A DNA stretch of 64,000 nucleotides, taken from assembly GCA_033002965.1 (NCBI GenBank), contig JAURVB010001730.1:24494-88493 (forward strand). Reading direction: 5' to 3'. This DNA is from Piper betle. Its lineage: Eukaryota > Streptophyta > Magnoliopsida > Piperales > Piperaceae. Position numbers and translations under genes: made by a program. The notes beneath the pieces were generated by a model. It did no database searches. It saw only the letters and a program-made list of their open reading frames with translations, and was not told the origin of the DNA. Each line of letters begins with the position of its first letter. Position 1 is the first letter of the stretch. Below are positions 36,051-47,310 of this stretch, piece after piece.

Positions 36051-37112
36051 ATGTCCGTCGCCGCTCGCCTCCTCCTCCACCGCCTCGGCCGGCGACGAGG
36101 CCCCGTCCCAACGCACCCTGAAGGATCTCTTCGGTGATGCCAACTCGGAGTGCGACCTCCCCGAGCTGGTCATCAAGGTCAAGTCCTCCAGCGACGTCTA
36201 CCGCTTCCGGTGCAACCCCGGCGTCTACCGCTCTGCCGTCCGCCGCCTCGCCGCAGCTGGTGACCTTCCCTCTTTCCACGACATCCTCTCCGCCCAGAAG
36301 CAGTACCGCGACGTCCACAAGGAGGGCTTCCCCGCCTGCCTCAACTCCCTCTACGCAAGGCTGGCATGTTCAGCCATGCCCGCGACCTCCCCGCCTCGGC
36401 TGCCGCCGCTCCATTATGTCCTTCAACACCCTCCTCGCCGCCACCGCCAGTCCGGCAATCCCGACAAGGTCCCCGAATTCTTCTTCGGCTGTCCCGCCGG
36501 CGAATTGTCGATAAAACTTGGCCTCGGCGGTTGGACGAAGCCATGTCGGCGTTGGAGAAGATGAAGGATGACGAAATTGCCCTCACCATTGCAGTCTTCG
36601 ATACGATTCTCATTTCATTGTACGAGAATCTACGTTTCGAAGATGCGGAGAAGGTCTGGGAGAGGATGGAGGTGTGCGGGGTGGAGCCGGATGTTGGTGG
36701 CTTCAATGCGAAGATGCATGGATTTGTGTTGAGTGGGAAGGCCGAGGAGGCGGCGGAGGTGTTCGACTGATTGTCCCAGAGAGGGGTTTGAGGCCTGATA
36801 TCCGTAGATTCAATGCCTTATCAAAGGGTGGTGTAGAAGAAGAATGTGGAGGAGGTGAAGAGGTTGTATGGCGACATGGGGAAGAGGAGCATTTCGCTGA
36901 GCTACTTGGCGTTTTCTAAGGTGGTTCCGATTCTCTGTGAGGCTAGGGATTTTGATCTAGGGTATAAGGTGAGTAAGAGGAGCATAAATGAGGATGTTCT
37001 GCAGAGTGTAGTTGATGGGCTGGTTGAGAATAAGAAGATGGTGGAGGCGAAGGAGCTGGTGAAGTTGTGCGGGGGGCATTATGACAAAGATTTGGAGCTT
37101 CTGGTAGAGTGA
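36051..37112 (+). pseudogene. Small P-class PPR protein gene, frameshifted (copy 2)
   Basis: Homologue of small plant pentatricopeptide repeat proteins (PPR336/At1g61870 type), usually organellar RNA-binding proteins of about 400 residues. Recognisable pieces are LKDLFGDANSECDLPELVIK, YRFRCNPGVYRSAVRRLAAA, LPSFHDILSAQKQYRDVHKE, MSALEKMKDDEIALTIAVFD, RFEDAEKVWERMEVCGVEPD, RLYGDMGKRSISLSYLAFSK and a C-terminus ending KDLELLVE before TGA at 37110. They lie in different frames, with a stop after EEAAEVFD (36770). ATG 36051 opens a frame that leaves the protein frame after about 28 codons. The part between about 36500 and 36540 is deleted relative to the 59 kb copy. Pseudogene. Confidence 0.85.
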
Positions 37113-38916
37113 TTTATGTTAGTTTTTACCACATTATTATTATTGAATTGTATATATGTTGTTTACAATCTACTCGGTGTGGAATGAACCACCCCAATGG
37201 AATTAGAAAAGTCATGGCTATACAAAGGTGATATTTTTACCATAAAGGTGTCGGGGAGAAAGACCGAAAATTAGGGTCTATGTTATTATAAACGACAAAA
37301 TTTTTATGGTCGGATGCCTTGCTACCCTATCCGGATTTTGGACAGGCAATGTACATTGGTAAGTGCTGATACTATTCAAGCTTAATTTGCATGATTATTC
37401 AATAAAGACAAGAGGGAAGATACCACTAAGCAAACCCATTAAGCACCATTTTTCTTTTGAGTGAAGGTTGTAAGGGGAACCTATATACTCCTGGTGGAAT
37501 GGAACTGGCCAGGAAGAATATGATGGCCATTCTCGTTTCTTTCTTACTAATCTAGATTCACAGACCACTTTACTTATTTGCTACTTGGCCCATTTGTAAC
37601 TCCTACTGACTTCAATTGTACGCGAGTGTATTACGTAGTTGGGTTTGCAGACGATATGGTTTTCGCAGCTATTTAATATAGTTGTCTGAAGTGATATAAT
37701 GTGTATCTTGTCATCCTGTGTACTGTCTACACATGCATATGTTTTGGTGGAAACACCGAGGGTGGACTCATTAAATGGTGAAGTATAAAATAATTTATTA
37801 TTAAGGGATTATTTCATTTTGAGATAAGACAATCTCATATATTAAATAAATGATATTTTGAACAATATTGCTTTTTAGAGCATTATTTTAATAAAATTTT
37901 ATACTATCATATTAGAGGTCTCATTTGTTGAGATATATAAATTTAAAAAATGATATATTGTGATAGTATTTGAGATGTTGAAATTATCATAAATAATTAA
38001 TGATGTGTTCGACAAAACTTGCAATGATTTTACATAATGTATGTTCATTAACACAAGGAATAATATGTCAAATGGGATGAATAACTTGCTCACCAAGCAT
38101 TCACCTCTAATACTTAAATATCATTGAGAGATGAGATATCAGTACTTCAAGTCACGTATGTTGCCTCATTAAAAGATTGAGATGAGACCACTTTCAAAAA
38201 TAGCTGATGTAGTTTTCTATAACCATAATCTCATATATCCAGACATGAGATTTAAACAATTGCATAAGTTGTAATTGTGCTAGTTGTCTCAAGCCAATTA
38301 CTTGAGTGGTCATTGGACTTAAATTTGTATGATGTTGACAAAAAGTCACGCTTTATGTGAGTTATTTTCTATGTGAATATCTTTCTATCATAACATGTGA
38401 TTATACCACGTATGTTATTTTGACGAAGAGGGTAGTGAGAGAACCATGTGTTTCCACTAAGTGAAATCCTCAAAGCAAAAATGCTTCTTATTACCCGTAG
38501 TTACTTTCAATTATATTTGAGATAGCAAAACATTGTTTCTTTCTTTAGTTTGCTACTTCCAGCCATAATAATTCAGTGATAAGGGACATGTTTAAGAAAG
38601 TCAATATTTTGTATATCAAAAGTAATATTAGTGTGAAAGGAAGAATACTATAAACTGTGTATAAGTCTAGACCATTATAAAGCCTTTGTGATAGAATAAT
38701 TTAGATACAAGTAGTAAATGAAAATAATTTGAGGGATATGTGATCTTCCCTAATAGTCTAGGGTATAATGATTATATATAAACTATTATGTATCCCTAAT
38801 ATGTGCATAGTTTGAGCTTCGACATTCGGTTGTACTTGCAAATCTCACGACCTACTTTTCGTATGAAAAACTATTTTAAAACATTGTCATACATTTTTAT
38901 GTTTAAGTGGGAGATT
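37113..38916. other. PPR downstream flank with inserted retroelement tail
   Basis: 37113-37740 matches the flank behind the 59 kb PPR copy (60302-60985). From about 37745 to 38916 the DNA is an insertion absent there. It begins with an LTR-like piece (GTGGAAACACCGAGGGTGG), has no surviving coding frames and ends in the polypurine tract AAGTGGGAGAT at 38905-38915. Most likely the non-coding tail of a copia element. Confidence 0.45.
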
Positions 38917-39339
38917 TGATTTTGTGGCGCTTATGAGTTGGTTACACACCTTTACTTCATTATGTGTGAGTGTGAGACGTTGACGTATTTTTTGGTGGAG
39001 GCTCATAAGTGGTGGACTTACTAAATCAATCAAGAGATTGACTTTGATATAGTCTCAAATTAATTAAATATTATTTCCAGATAATTTCTCTTATCAGTTA
39101 GTTTGAGATAATTATGGAAAAACCTATGAATATTACATCTTCTCCTCAATATAAATAAGAAGAGGAGGAATAATGAGTTACAGTGTTTCTAAGGAGAGGG
39201 ATGATAGGCTGTGGAAATCAGATTTTTTCCTGAAGATCAAGTCTTAACTTGCGAGCGTGGTGACTCCCGTCCATTGATCCATTCCGCTACAAAATAAGTT
39301 TTTATCTTATTTATATTTTATCATATACTTAATTCTTCA
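38917..39339 (+). mobile_element. Ty1/copia-type LTR
   Basis: Begins TGATTTTGTGGCGC directly after the polypurine tract AAGTGGGAGAT and ends TTCTTCA, the TG...CA ends of an LTR, 423 bp. A homologous LTR end at about 61000-61349 is followed by a primer-site-like TGGTATTGGAGTC, which supports both ends. A TATA-like CAATATAAATAAG lies at about 39155. Confidence 0.55.
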
Positions 39340-39540
39340 TATGGAAATCAAAATTTGTCTTGTTCATTAATTTTAATTTTTTTCTTTGTTTTGTGTGCAC
39401 AGAGTAGCTGCCTTTTCCTCCTGATTTGTCCGTGCATAACAATAAATGATTGTTGTATGGTGAAGTTTGCTTCCATTCCTACCATCATATGTAAGTTGTG
39501 TGCTTGCTTATATGATGGTTTAAAGATGCGGCCTGAGACC

Positions 39541-39935
39541 TTCTGATTACCAATTGTTCAGCGTGGGTTCGCTTTTCATCCCGTGCACCAAAACCAGCTA
39601 TCGCTTTGACCTTCAGCTTGTTATTCCATGCAGGCAATAACCGATTGTAGTATGCTGGTGTTTCGAGGCGCTCTACAAATCATATGAGGGGCCCTTGATT
39701 AAGCCCACCACATACATTAATGCACCCTCTGTTTCAGAGCTTACCTGTTTGTTTGGGAATAACTGATTCTTCTTTGTCATTAGGTCTATGAAGTTTTAAT
39801 GTTCAGCAAGGTTTTATTGAGACCAAATATTTCATTCCGGAATTAAAATATTGTACGGTGTTTGGGAAGTTTCTGTACAATATAAAAGAAAACTTAGTGG
39901 TAAATCTTGCTATTCTATTCAGCGAATTCTTATTT
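39541..39935. repeat. Duplicated 390-bp segment (sister at 22601-22995)
   Basis: Second copy of the segment at 22.6 kb. Here the exon-like stretch after TTCCATGCAG stays open through LYKSYEGPLIKPTTYINAPS. Family not recognised. Both copies continue to GTACAATATAAAAGAAAAC and TATTTCACAA before diverging. Confidence 0.5.
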
Positions 39936-40482
39936 CACAACCCATGCATGTATGATAGGGAGTTGCCATCTTGATATGTATGTGTGTGTGTGTGTGAATA
40001 ATCACTATGTGCTGCCCTACAATGGCTGTGCTTGAGGGTAATTTAGTAATAATACCCCACCACCCTTCCCATATGTTGTCCACCATCTTCACCTCCACCC
40101 TCCTCATCCCCGCCAACGATGTCCTCATCTGTGCCGACCCCCCCCCCACACCGACTTCAACCCCGCCATCGTCTAGTATCACATCATCCCCCACAGCCTC
40201 AACTCCATCGCCTTTGCCCCGGTGACTGCCTCACCACCCTCCTCGGCAATTGCACCATCCGCGTCACCAGCATCCACCACTTCAACTTCACCCTTGACAA
40301 CACCCACATCACCCCAACGTCTTCAACAACGATGCCGTCTCGAACAATCATGGCATTTTGTCATACCCAAGTTCTGAAACATGAGTCTCAGTTTCATTCA
40401 CCATAATTCCACTCTCACGTACATTCAAGTAGCAGTTTTGACATAGATATGTATATATACACATGCTAGAATATTGAACAAT
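39936..40482. other. Low-complexity and GC-rich coding-like relic
   Basis: A TG microsatellite near 39980 is followed by a C-rich stretch (40050-40340). Plus-strand frames here read CTIRVTSIHHFNFTLDNTH and, shifted, VFNNDAVSNNHGILSYPSSE, suggesting a decayed exon of an unrecognised protein. No single frame is long enough to call a gene. Confidence 0.3.
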
Positions 40483-40650
40483 CAATGAAATTATCAAAAC
40501 AATGGAATCATCATACCCAGAAACAAATCTTGTACAGCTGCAAAGCACTGAACTCCTCCCTGATATCAATGAAATTATCAAAACAATGGAATCAACCTAC
40601 CCAGAAACAAATCTTGTACAGCTGCAATCAATTTTTACATCATATAACAG
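40483..40650. repeat. 84-bp tandem duplication beside the BTB gene end
   Basis: Two copies of an 84-bp unit start at 40483 and 40567 (CAATGAAATTATCAAAACAA to TTGTACAGCTGCAA). On the minus strand each carries a repeat of the BTB codons for DIREEFSA found at about 40740-40775. It therefore arose by local copying of BTB coding sequence into its 3' side. Confidence 0.75.
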
Positions 40651-40913
40651 TGATAGCAGTTCTGTTTGCTCAGAAACCTTTCCATGCAGCAAGAACTTCT
40701 TGGAAGACCTCTGCAATGAGCTCCCTGTCTGCACATTGAAGGAAAGCACTGAACTCCTCCCTGATATCAAACACCTTAGCAAACCTCACCAAATACTTCA
40801 AGCAGATGCTCTTCAACTGGGGCAGTCAGTAGAGAGACGCAGTCTGGACCCTCTCCAAAACATTCTTGGCATCAATGCCCCCTCTCCAATAGGCTATCAT
40901 GGCAAGCCTCCTT

Positions 40914-41480
40914 TGTTAATATGTGTAATTATATTAATGATATGTAACTCATTGTCACACTCGGAATACTAAAGAAATCTCAGAATATCAACAGAGGTGG
41001 TTGTTAGTTGTTCCATGGAGGATGAAGGGTCTCAAAGCTTCTCTACAAATTGAGCTCCATTTGCCTTATTCTGAAAACAAGACAAAAACAGAGACAAGAA
41101 AGATAAGAAAGACAAGAGGAGAGAAAAAGAGAGAGAGAGAGAGATATGTAGATATAGAGATATATATAGAAGAAGAGAAAAATATTCACGAATTAATCTT
41201 ATACGGAGTATTGAGAGGGAGAGAAATATTATAATCTCAATAGTATATGTTGAGTGAGTAATTTTCTTGTACATCTCTATATGTTTGATGATTGTAATCC
41301 TTGGTTGAAGTAGTGAATTGTTCGTTGTTTTCCCGTGGTTTTTGACCCTCGATAGAAGGAGGGTTTTCCATGTTAAATCTCTGTTCTTTTGGTTTTGTAT
41401 TATTTTATTTCTCAGGTATTATTTCCCCAAATCTTGTGTTCGCTGTTGTTGATTTCTAATTTAGGAGATTTTTCTCAATA
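40914..41480 (+). repeat. 5' LTR of the copia element
   Basis: 567 bp, TGTTAATATG to CTCAATA. It contains a GA-rich tract (41090-41145) and a TATATATAGAAG promoter-like element near 41160. It pairs with 45584-46407. Confidence 0.85.
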
Positions 41481-41542
41481 ATTGGCGTTGTTTGTGGAAA
41501 CTTTGAGTCTCATTCAATCGGATATTGATTTGAGTGAGAGTC

Positions 41543-44500
41543 ATGGCGGACACTTCCATGATTGAAAAGATTGAGAAATTGGGTAGAACAAATTATCAAT
41601 GGTGGAGGATGCAGAATGAGGATCATTTATGCGAGAAGCAACTACATCAACCTCTTGTAGGTACCATGCCAGAAGCGATGTCAGCAGAGGAGTGAGCCTT
41701 ATTGGATAGGCGAACCTTAGCTATCATTCGATTGTATTTAACACAATCGGTGGCGTTTAATGTCTCTAAACAGACAACTGTCAAAGGGTTGATGGAGGCA
41801 TTAGCTTGTGTTTATGAGAAGTCATCAGCCTCTGACAGGTCATTTTTGTTGAGGAAGCTTGTCTCTTTAAGGATGCCCGAAGGTAATTTTATTGTTAATC
41901 ATTTGAATGATTTCAATAAAATTTGGCACAACTTGAATTTGTGGAGATGACCTTTAGTGAAGATATTAAATCTTTAAAGTTTATGTGTTCTTTGCCAGAG
42001 AGTTGGGATACGGTAATTACTTTGATAAGTAATGCATCAAAAGAACAACTAAAGTTTGATGAACTGCTAGGTGCAATCTTGAATCAGGAGATGATGAAAA
42101 GGAGCATGGTAGATAGCACACCGTCTATCTCGGGCACAGCCTTGTCAGTGGACAAAACTAGGGAAAAGAAAGAGGAAGTGGTCAAAGTAGAGGTCCTAAG
42201 AACCGAGGGCGCTCTAAATCTAAAGGAAAATTCAAGGGTATGCCTGCATGTTGGATTTGTAACAAGGAAGGACATATAAAGAAGGATTGTCCTGAACGAG
42301 CCAAGAATGCAGCTAATGTTGTTGATGGTCATGAAGAGAAATTTTGTTTATCTATTCATGATGAGTACAACATAGATACATGGTATATTTATTCGGGTGT
42401 TTCATTTCATTGTACTTCTCACAAAGAATGGTTTTGTAATTTTGTCATAGAGTGAGTTGGGATAGTAACTATTGGCAATGGTCAGAAGTGCAAAATTAAA
42501 AGTAACGGAGTAATTCATTTGTAGATGCATGATGAAGGTAAACCTATTCTCAAGGAAGTCAGGTATATACCTGAATTAAAGAAGAATCTTATATATGTTA
42601 ACAAGCTGGACCAAGAGGCCTATAGGATCACATTCGAAAACAATCAGTGGAAGATCAGCAAGGGAGCATTGGTAGTAATCAAGGGGAAGGCGGTGTGGCA
42701 CACTTTACCTATTGTTTACCAAGGTAGATCCGTTTGTTTCTTTGGTTGCTGAGAAGAATGACATAACAACATTATGGCATAGAAGGCTTTGTCACTTAAG
42801 CGAGAGTGGGATGAGGATCTTACATTCCAAAAAAGTTTTGACAGGTATAATTAATTCTAACATTGGTTTTTGTGAAGACTGTGTTTTAGGTAAACAAAAA
42901 TGGGCCAGCTTACAAAAGAAGGTGAGAGATGAAATCCAAAAGGTTGGAGTTAGTTCATGTACATGTTTGGGGGCTACCCATGGTAAATCTTTTGGAGGTA
43001 ATTTCTATTTTGCATACCTTCATTGATGATTTTTAGTAGGAAGACATGGATCTACAACTATTAAGAAAAATCAGAAGTCTTTAGCATTTTTCAAGATATG
43101 GAAAGCCCAGAGATTGAGAATGAAACAGGTTTAAGATTGAAATGCCTTCTGTCGGATAATGGTAGAGAATTCTGCAATAAGGAGTTTGACTCCTACTATG
43201 AAAAGTGGGGATTAGAAGGATCAAGACAGTGCCAAGGACACCACAGTAGAATGGGTGCCAGAGAGAATGAATAGGACCATCCTAGAGCAAGACAAGAAGC
43301 ATGAGGGTTCATGCTAGACTCCCTTGGCATCTTTGGGGTGCCACTGTGGATACAGCTGTCTATCTAATCAACCAAAGTCCATCAAGCATCTTAGATGGAA
43401 AAATACCAGAAGAGGTATGGTCTGGTAAGAAAGTTGACTACTCTTTTCTGAAGGTCTTTGTTGTATCGTATATGCACATATTTACAGGGAATCAAGAAAG
43501 AAGCTTGATTCAAAATCCCGCAAATGTGTATTTCTTGGATATGGGTGACGAGTATGGTTACCGAATATGGATTGCAGAACAAGGAGTTTCGAAGTCGGAT
43601 GTTGTATTCAATAAAGAGTGCATGTACAAAGATACGAAGAAATAAAAGATTGAGGTGTCGAAAGAAAAATAGTATATGGAGCTTGATGAGACAGATGAAA
43701 AGATACCAAGTGCTGAAAATCAAGGATTTATTCCAAGTGATGAGGAACAATTATCTTTCAAAGAGACCGAACAAGAAGGTGAGTCACAAGCTAATCAACC
43801 ACATGATGATGAATCAGATTCTGAATATTCTGATGCACAAGCAAAAATTGATGACTCAGAGCCACCACAAGAGGTAGCCATTACCTCGAACCAAGGAGGA
43901 GCACATGGATCAGAAACCTACTCAGAACTAAATTTAATTGTATAACAAGTTTTATGACATTGATGCAGGAGAACCGGAGTCCCATGATAGCTCAAGGGTG
44001 ACAAAGCTCATCTTAAGTGGAGTTGGCCATGAAAGATGAGATGTCATCATTGGAGAAGAATCATACATGGGAGTTGGTGAAGTTGCCACCAAAAATGAGG
44101 GCTCTACAAAACAAGTGGATCTATCAAATCAAGTGTGAAATCATTGGGTACAAAGGTATAAGGCAAGACTTGTGGTGAAAGGTTTTGATCAAAGAGAAGG
44201 AATTGATCTTCATGATATATTTGCACCTGTTGTACAAAATGACTTCTACTAGAATTTTTTTGAGTATTGTGGTTGTAAAGGGATTGTATTTAGAACAGTT
44301 GGATGTAACACAGCTTTCCTTCATGGTGATTTGGAGGAGAATCTCTATGGAACAGCCAAAAGGATTTGAAGTCAAAGGTAAAGAAAATATAGTGTGCAAA
44401 TTGAGAGAGTCTATATAGACTCAAACAAGCACCAAGACAGTGGTATTTGAAATGTTAGATAATGGATTTGCTAGGACCAATTCGACCACTGTGATAACTA

Positions 44501-45500
44501 CAAAAGTTTAATGATGGCAATTACATTATTTTAACTTTGTATGTAGATGACATGCTTGTTGCAAGGACTTGTATGGAGAAAATTGTTGATCTCAAAATGA
44601 GGTTAGCTAAGAGTTTTTCCATGAAGGGCTTGGGTGAAGCAAAACAACTTCTTGGGATGCAAATTACCCGAAATAAGAAGAGCAAGAAGTTGTGGTTACC
44701 TCAAGAAGGGTATGTGAAGAAAGTTCTTGAGAGATTCAACATGAATGAATCTAAGCCGATGACTACTACTTTAGGTAGTAATTTCCAACCATCAAAAGAA
44801 CAAGGTGCTAAGTGTGAGGAGGATAAAACTTACATTAAAACGGTGCCTTATGCTTTAGTTATTGGAAGCCTTATGTATGCTATGGTGAGTACAAGCCCAA
44901 AAATTGCACATATAGTGGGAGTAGTGAGCAAATTCATGAAGAACCCGGGAGAAAAACACTGGAAGGCAGTGAAATGGATTTTCAGGCATTTGAAAGGAAC
45001 TTCTAATTATTGTTTGTGTTTTGGGGGTGATAATATTGATGTGCAAGGTTATGTGGACTCTGGACCATGCTGGAAAAAGAGACAATAACAAAATACATCT
45101 GGACATATCTTTACAGTTGGTGGAACTGCAGTGAGCCTGGGTTTCCAAATTGCAAAAGATAGTTGATCTATCTTCAACTGAGGCCGAATATGTGGTTGCT
45201 ACAGGAGCTAGCAAGGAGTATATTTGGATTAAAACTTTAATGAATGAGTTAGGTTTTAATGGGGTTGATTACAAGTTGTAAAGTGATAGTCAAAGTGCAA
45301 TCCATTCAGCCAAGAACTCGGCATTTCATTTTAAGACCAAACATATTTGGTTAAGGTATCGTTTTATCAGATCTTTATTAGAAGAAGGTAAATTAAAGTT
45401 GGAGAAGATAGATGGCAAAAAGAATCCAGTGGACATATTGACTAAACCGGTGGAGGACCAAAAGTTGAGCTTTTGTTCAACTTTAGTGAACTTGCACTAA
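41543..45500 (+). pseudogene. Copia gag-pol, broken in many places
   Basis: Order of remains: gag start at ATG 41543 with a TGA at 41693-41695 and a frameshift near 41940; a CCHC zinc knuckle (CWICNKEGHIKKDC, about 42247-42288); protease region where the usual DSG reads YSG (WYIYSGVSFHCT, about 42380-42415), so the catalytic Asp is lost; the integrase HHCC finger (LWHRRLCHLS to CEDCVLGK, about 42772-42895); integrase core traces around 43150-43270; and reverse transcriptase with the YVDD box at about 44540. RNase H follows with STEAEYVVATGAS near 45180 and an in-frame stop near 45280. The gag-protease-integrase-RT-RNase H order is the Ty1/copia order. It cannot encode a working polyprotein. 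Confidence 0.88.
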
Positions 45501-45583
45501 CATGCAGGTGAAAAACTTATGCAACGAACAAGTGGAGGAAGAATTTGAACTGGTGTGTTCCAATTAGACTCCAAGTGGGAGAT

Positions 45584-46407
45584 TGTTAATATGTGTAATT
45601 GTATTAATGGTATATAGCCCATTATCACACTCAGAATACTAAAAAAATCTCAGAATATCAATAGAGGTGGCTGTTAGTTGTTCGATGGAGGATAAAGGGT
45701 CTTAAAGCTTCTCTATAAATTGAGCTTTATTTGCCTCATTCTGAAAACAAGACAAACCGAGACAAGAAAGATAAGAAAGACAAGAGGAGAGAAAAAGAGA
45801 GAGAGATATAGATATAAAAGAAGAGGGACAATATTCACGAATTTAATTTTATACAGAGTATTGAGAGGAAGAGAAATCTTGTAATCTCAATAGTATAGGT
45901 TGAGTGAGTAATCTTCTTGTACATCTCTATATGTTTGATGATTGTAATCTCTAGCTAAAGTAATGAATTATTAGTTGTTAGTCATGGGGTTTTTAACTCT
46001 CGATAGTGTAAAACCACGTGACAACAGACTCCTTCTATTGACTCAACCTAAACTTCCAACTAACTTTATTTGTATCACTCAACTACATCTATGTAGACAT
46101 CCACCCCGAGCACATAGGGTTGCCCTCTCGAGGGTTGCTGACAAGTATAACATTGTCGACTAAGGATGTTGAGAAAATCCCTTAAATTAGATCAACAACA
46201 TCGAACACAAGATTTGGAAAAAATAATACCTAAGAAATAAAATAAAACAAAACCAAAAAATAGAGATTTAACTGCGTTGTTGTCACACGTGGTTTCCACA
46301 TTAAATCTCTGTTTTTTGTTTTAGTTTATTTTATTTCTTAGGTATTATTTTTTCCAAATCTTTTGTTCGATGTTGTTGATCTCCAATTTAGGGGATTTTT
46401 CTCAACA
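45584..46407 (+). repeat. 3' LTR of the copia element, enlarged by an internal inversion
   Basis: Matches the 5' LTR from 45584 to about 46003 and from about 46292 to 46407. The middle 46004-46291 is extra and is described under the inverted repeat. Confidence 0.85.
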
Positions 46408-46536
46408 TCCTTGAGGTCGACAATGTTGTACTTGTCAGCAACCCTCGAGAGGGACAAACTCATGTGCTAGGGACTCTCGGGGTGGATGTCTACATAGATG
46501 TAGTTGAGTGATACAAATAAAGTTAGCTGAAGTTTA
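46049..46536. repeat. Long inverted repeat made of LTR end plus BTB exon
   Basis: Arm 46049-46271 is the reverse complement of arm 46301-46536, with small differences and a 29-bp spacer (46272-46300). The right arm is in its natural place: the last 107 bp of the LTR, the TCCTT target copy, the BTB exon (codons for LSRVADKYNIVD) and a little intron. The left arm is an inverted copy of all of that placed inside the LTR, so BTB codons occur there on the + strand. Transcripts across it could form a stem of over 200 bp. Confidence 0.88.
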
Positions 46537-47310
46537 ATAGCGTGAGGAAGGGCAAAAATGTGAACTTGGGGGGAAGAGTTGAAGTTTTGAAATGAGAGAT
46601 GTATGTTAGAATAGGGGAGAAGAAAACTGTCTCTGTTTTGATGTTGTTTTGCAAAATCCAATTCCAATTTCATTTTACCTATTCCATTCATTCATTCTCT
46701 CTCTTATTCTTTGTTATCCATGGCTCCTGCTAAGAAATCTCCAATAAGCTGACAAGGGACAAGAGCTTGTGATTGCAGCCCCTGCAGAAGAGGCTACCAT
46801 CGATGAATGCTTGGCATGACTCTGTGGACTTGCTCGGAGATGTCAATGGTGGAGAGTTCCTTCTCCTGAGGCCATGGGAGAACATGCTCCAGAACACCGG
46901 CGACCTCGTGGCCAGGATGACGCGGTGGAGCATGAAGGTGGCCGCTGTCATAGGCGTTGATGGTGATGTCGGCCAGCATTCTCCTAAGGGAAACAAGGGC
47001 GCCGTGGAGGTGGAGCGGGATTGGATGAAGCCCTCTGCCCACACTGATGTTGGCTCTCCCCCCTGTTTTAGTACTATCACAAAACTGCATTAAAACCTTC
47101 GATATTTTATTTAGCAAAACCAACATCACCATTTCGATAACATCTTTATCCAAAATTGATGATCAATCATCATTTGATAACATGTTACCCAAATTGTAGT
47201 TAACGACAAAAGGAGGAGTTGTTAAACCTCTGTTTTGATGGCATGACATATAATCTCTGTCCCTCCCTAATTATGCTGTGAAATAGAGATTGCCACTTGG
47301 CCGTATCACA

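Larger units (their letters stand above)
40914..46407 (+). mobile_element. Full-length but defective Ty1/copia retrotransposon
   Basis: A 5494-bp element flanked by perfect TCCTT target duplications (40909-40913, 46408-46412). The 5' LTR (40914-41480) starts TGTTAATATG. The 3' LTR (45584-46407) starts identically after the tract CCAAGTGGGAGAT and ends CTCAACA; the 5' LTR ends CTCAATA. The 3' LTR is longer because it holds an inverted duplication. The DNA after the 5' LTR (ATTGGCGTTGTTTGTGG) is not the usual tRNA-Met primer site. LTR differences are numerous, so the insertion is not recent. It lies in the BTB gene in the opposite orientation. Confidence 0.92.
40670..47084 (-). pseudogene. BTB/POZ protein (At1g21780-like), split by a retrotransposon
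   Basis: Minus-strand gene of a BTB/POZ-domain protein, a family that commonly acts as substrate adaptor for CUL3 ubiquitin ligases. Going down from 47084 (after a TGCAG acceptor): GGEPTSVW with STSTA; the BTB core (LADITINAYD, HRVILATRSPVFWSMFSHGL, KELSTIDIS) to about 46735; an intron; an exon from 46526 (LSRVADKYNIVDLK); then after the insertion EACHDSLLER, NVLERVQTASLY, a premature TGA, LPQLKSICLKYLVRFAKVFD, REEFSAFLQCADRELIAEVF and a natural stop at 40670-40672. The reading frame is interrupted at DLK/EAC by a copia element (40914-46407), with TCCTT (AAGGA on the coding strand) on both sides. Two frame changes in the BTB core and near 40880 add further damage. The N-terminal exons were not found. 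Confidence 0.9.

Noticed and set aside
40502..40972. 156-codon plus-strand frame with internal repeats
   Set aside because: Antisense shadow of the BTB gene end and its 84-bp tandem duplication, running into the LTR.
41091..41240. GA-rich frame 41001-41234 as a charged small protein
   Set aside because: Lies in the 5' LTR of the copia element and the GA tract differs in length in the 3' LTR.
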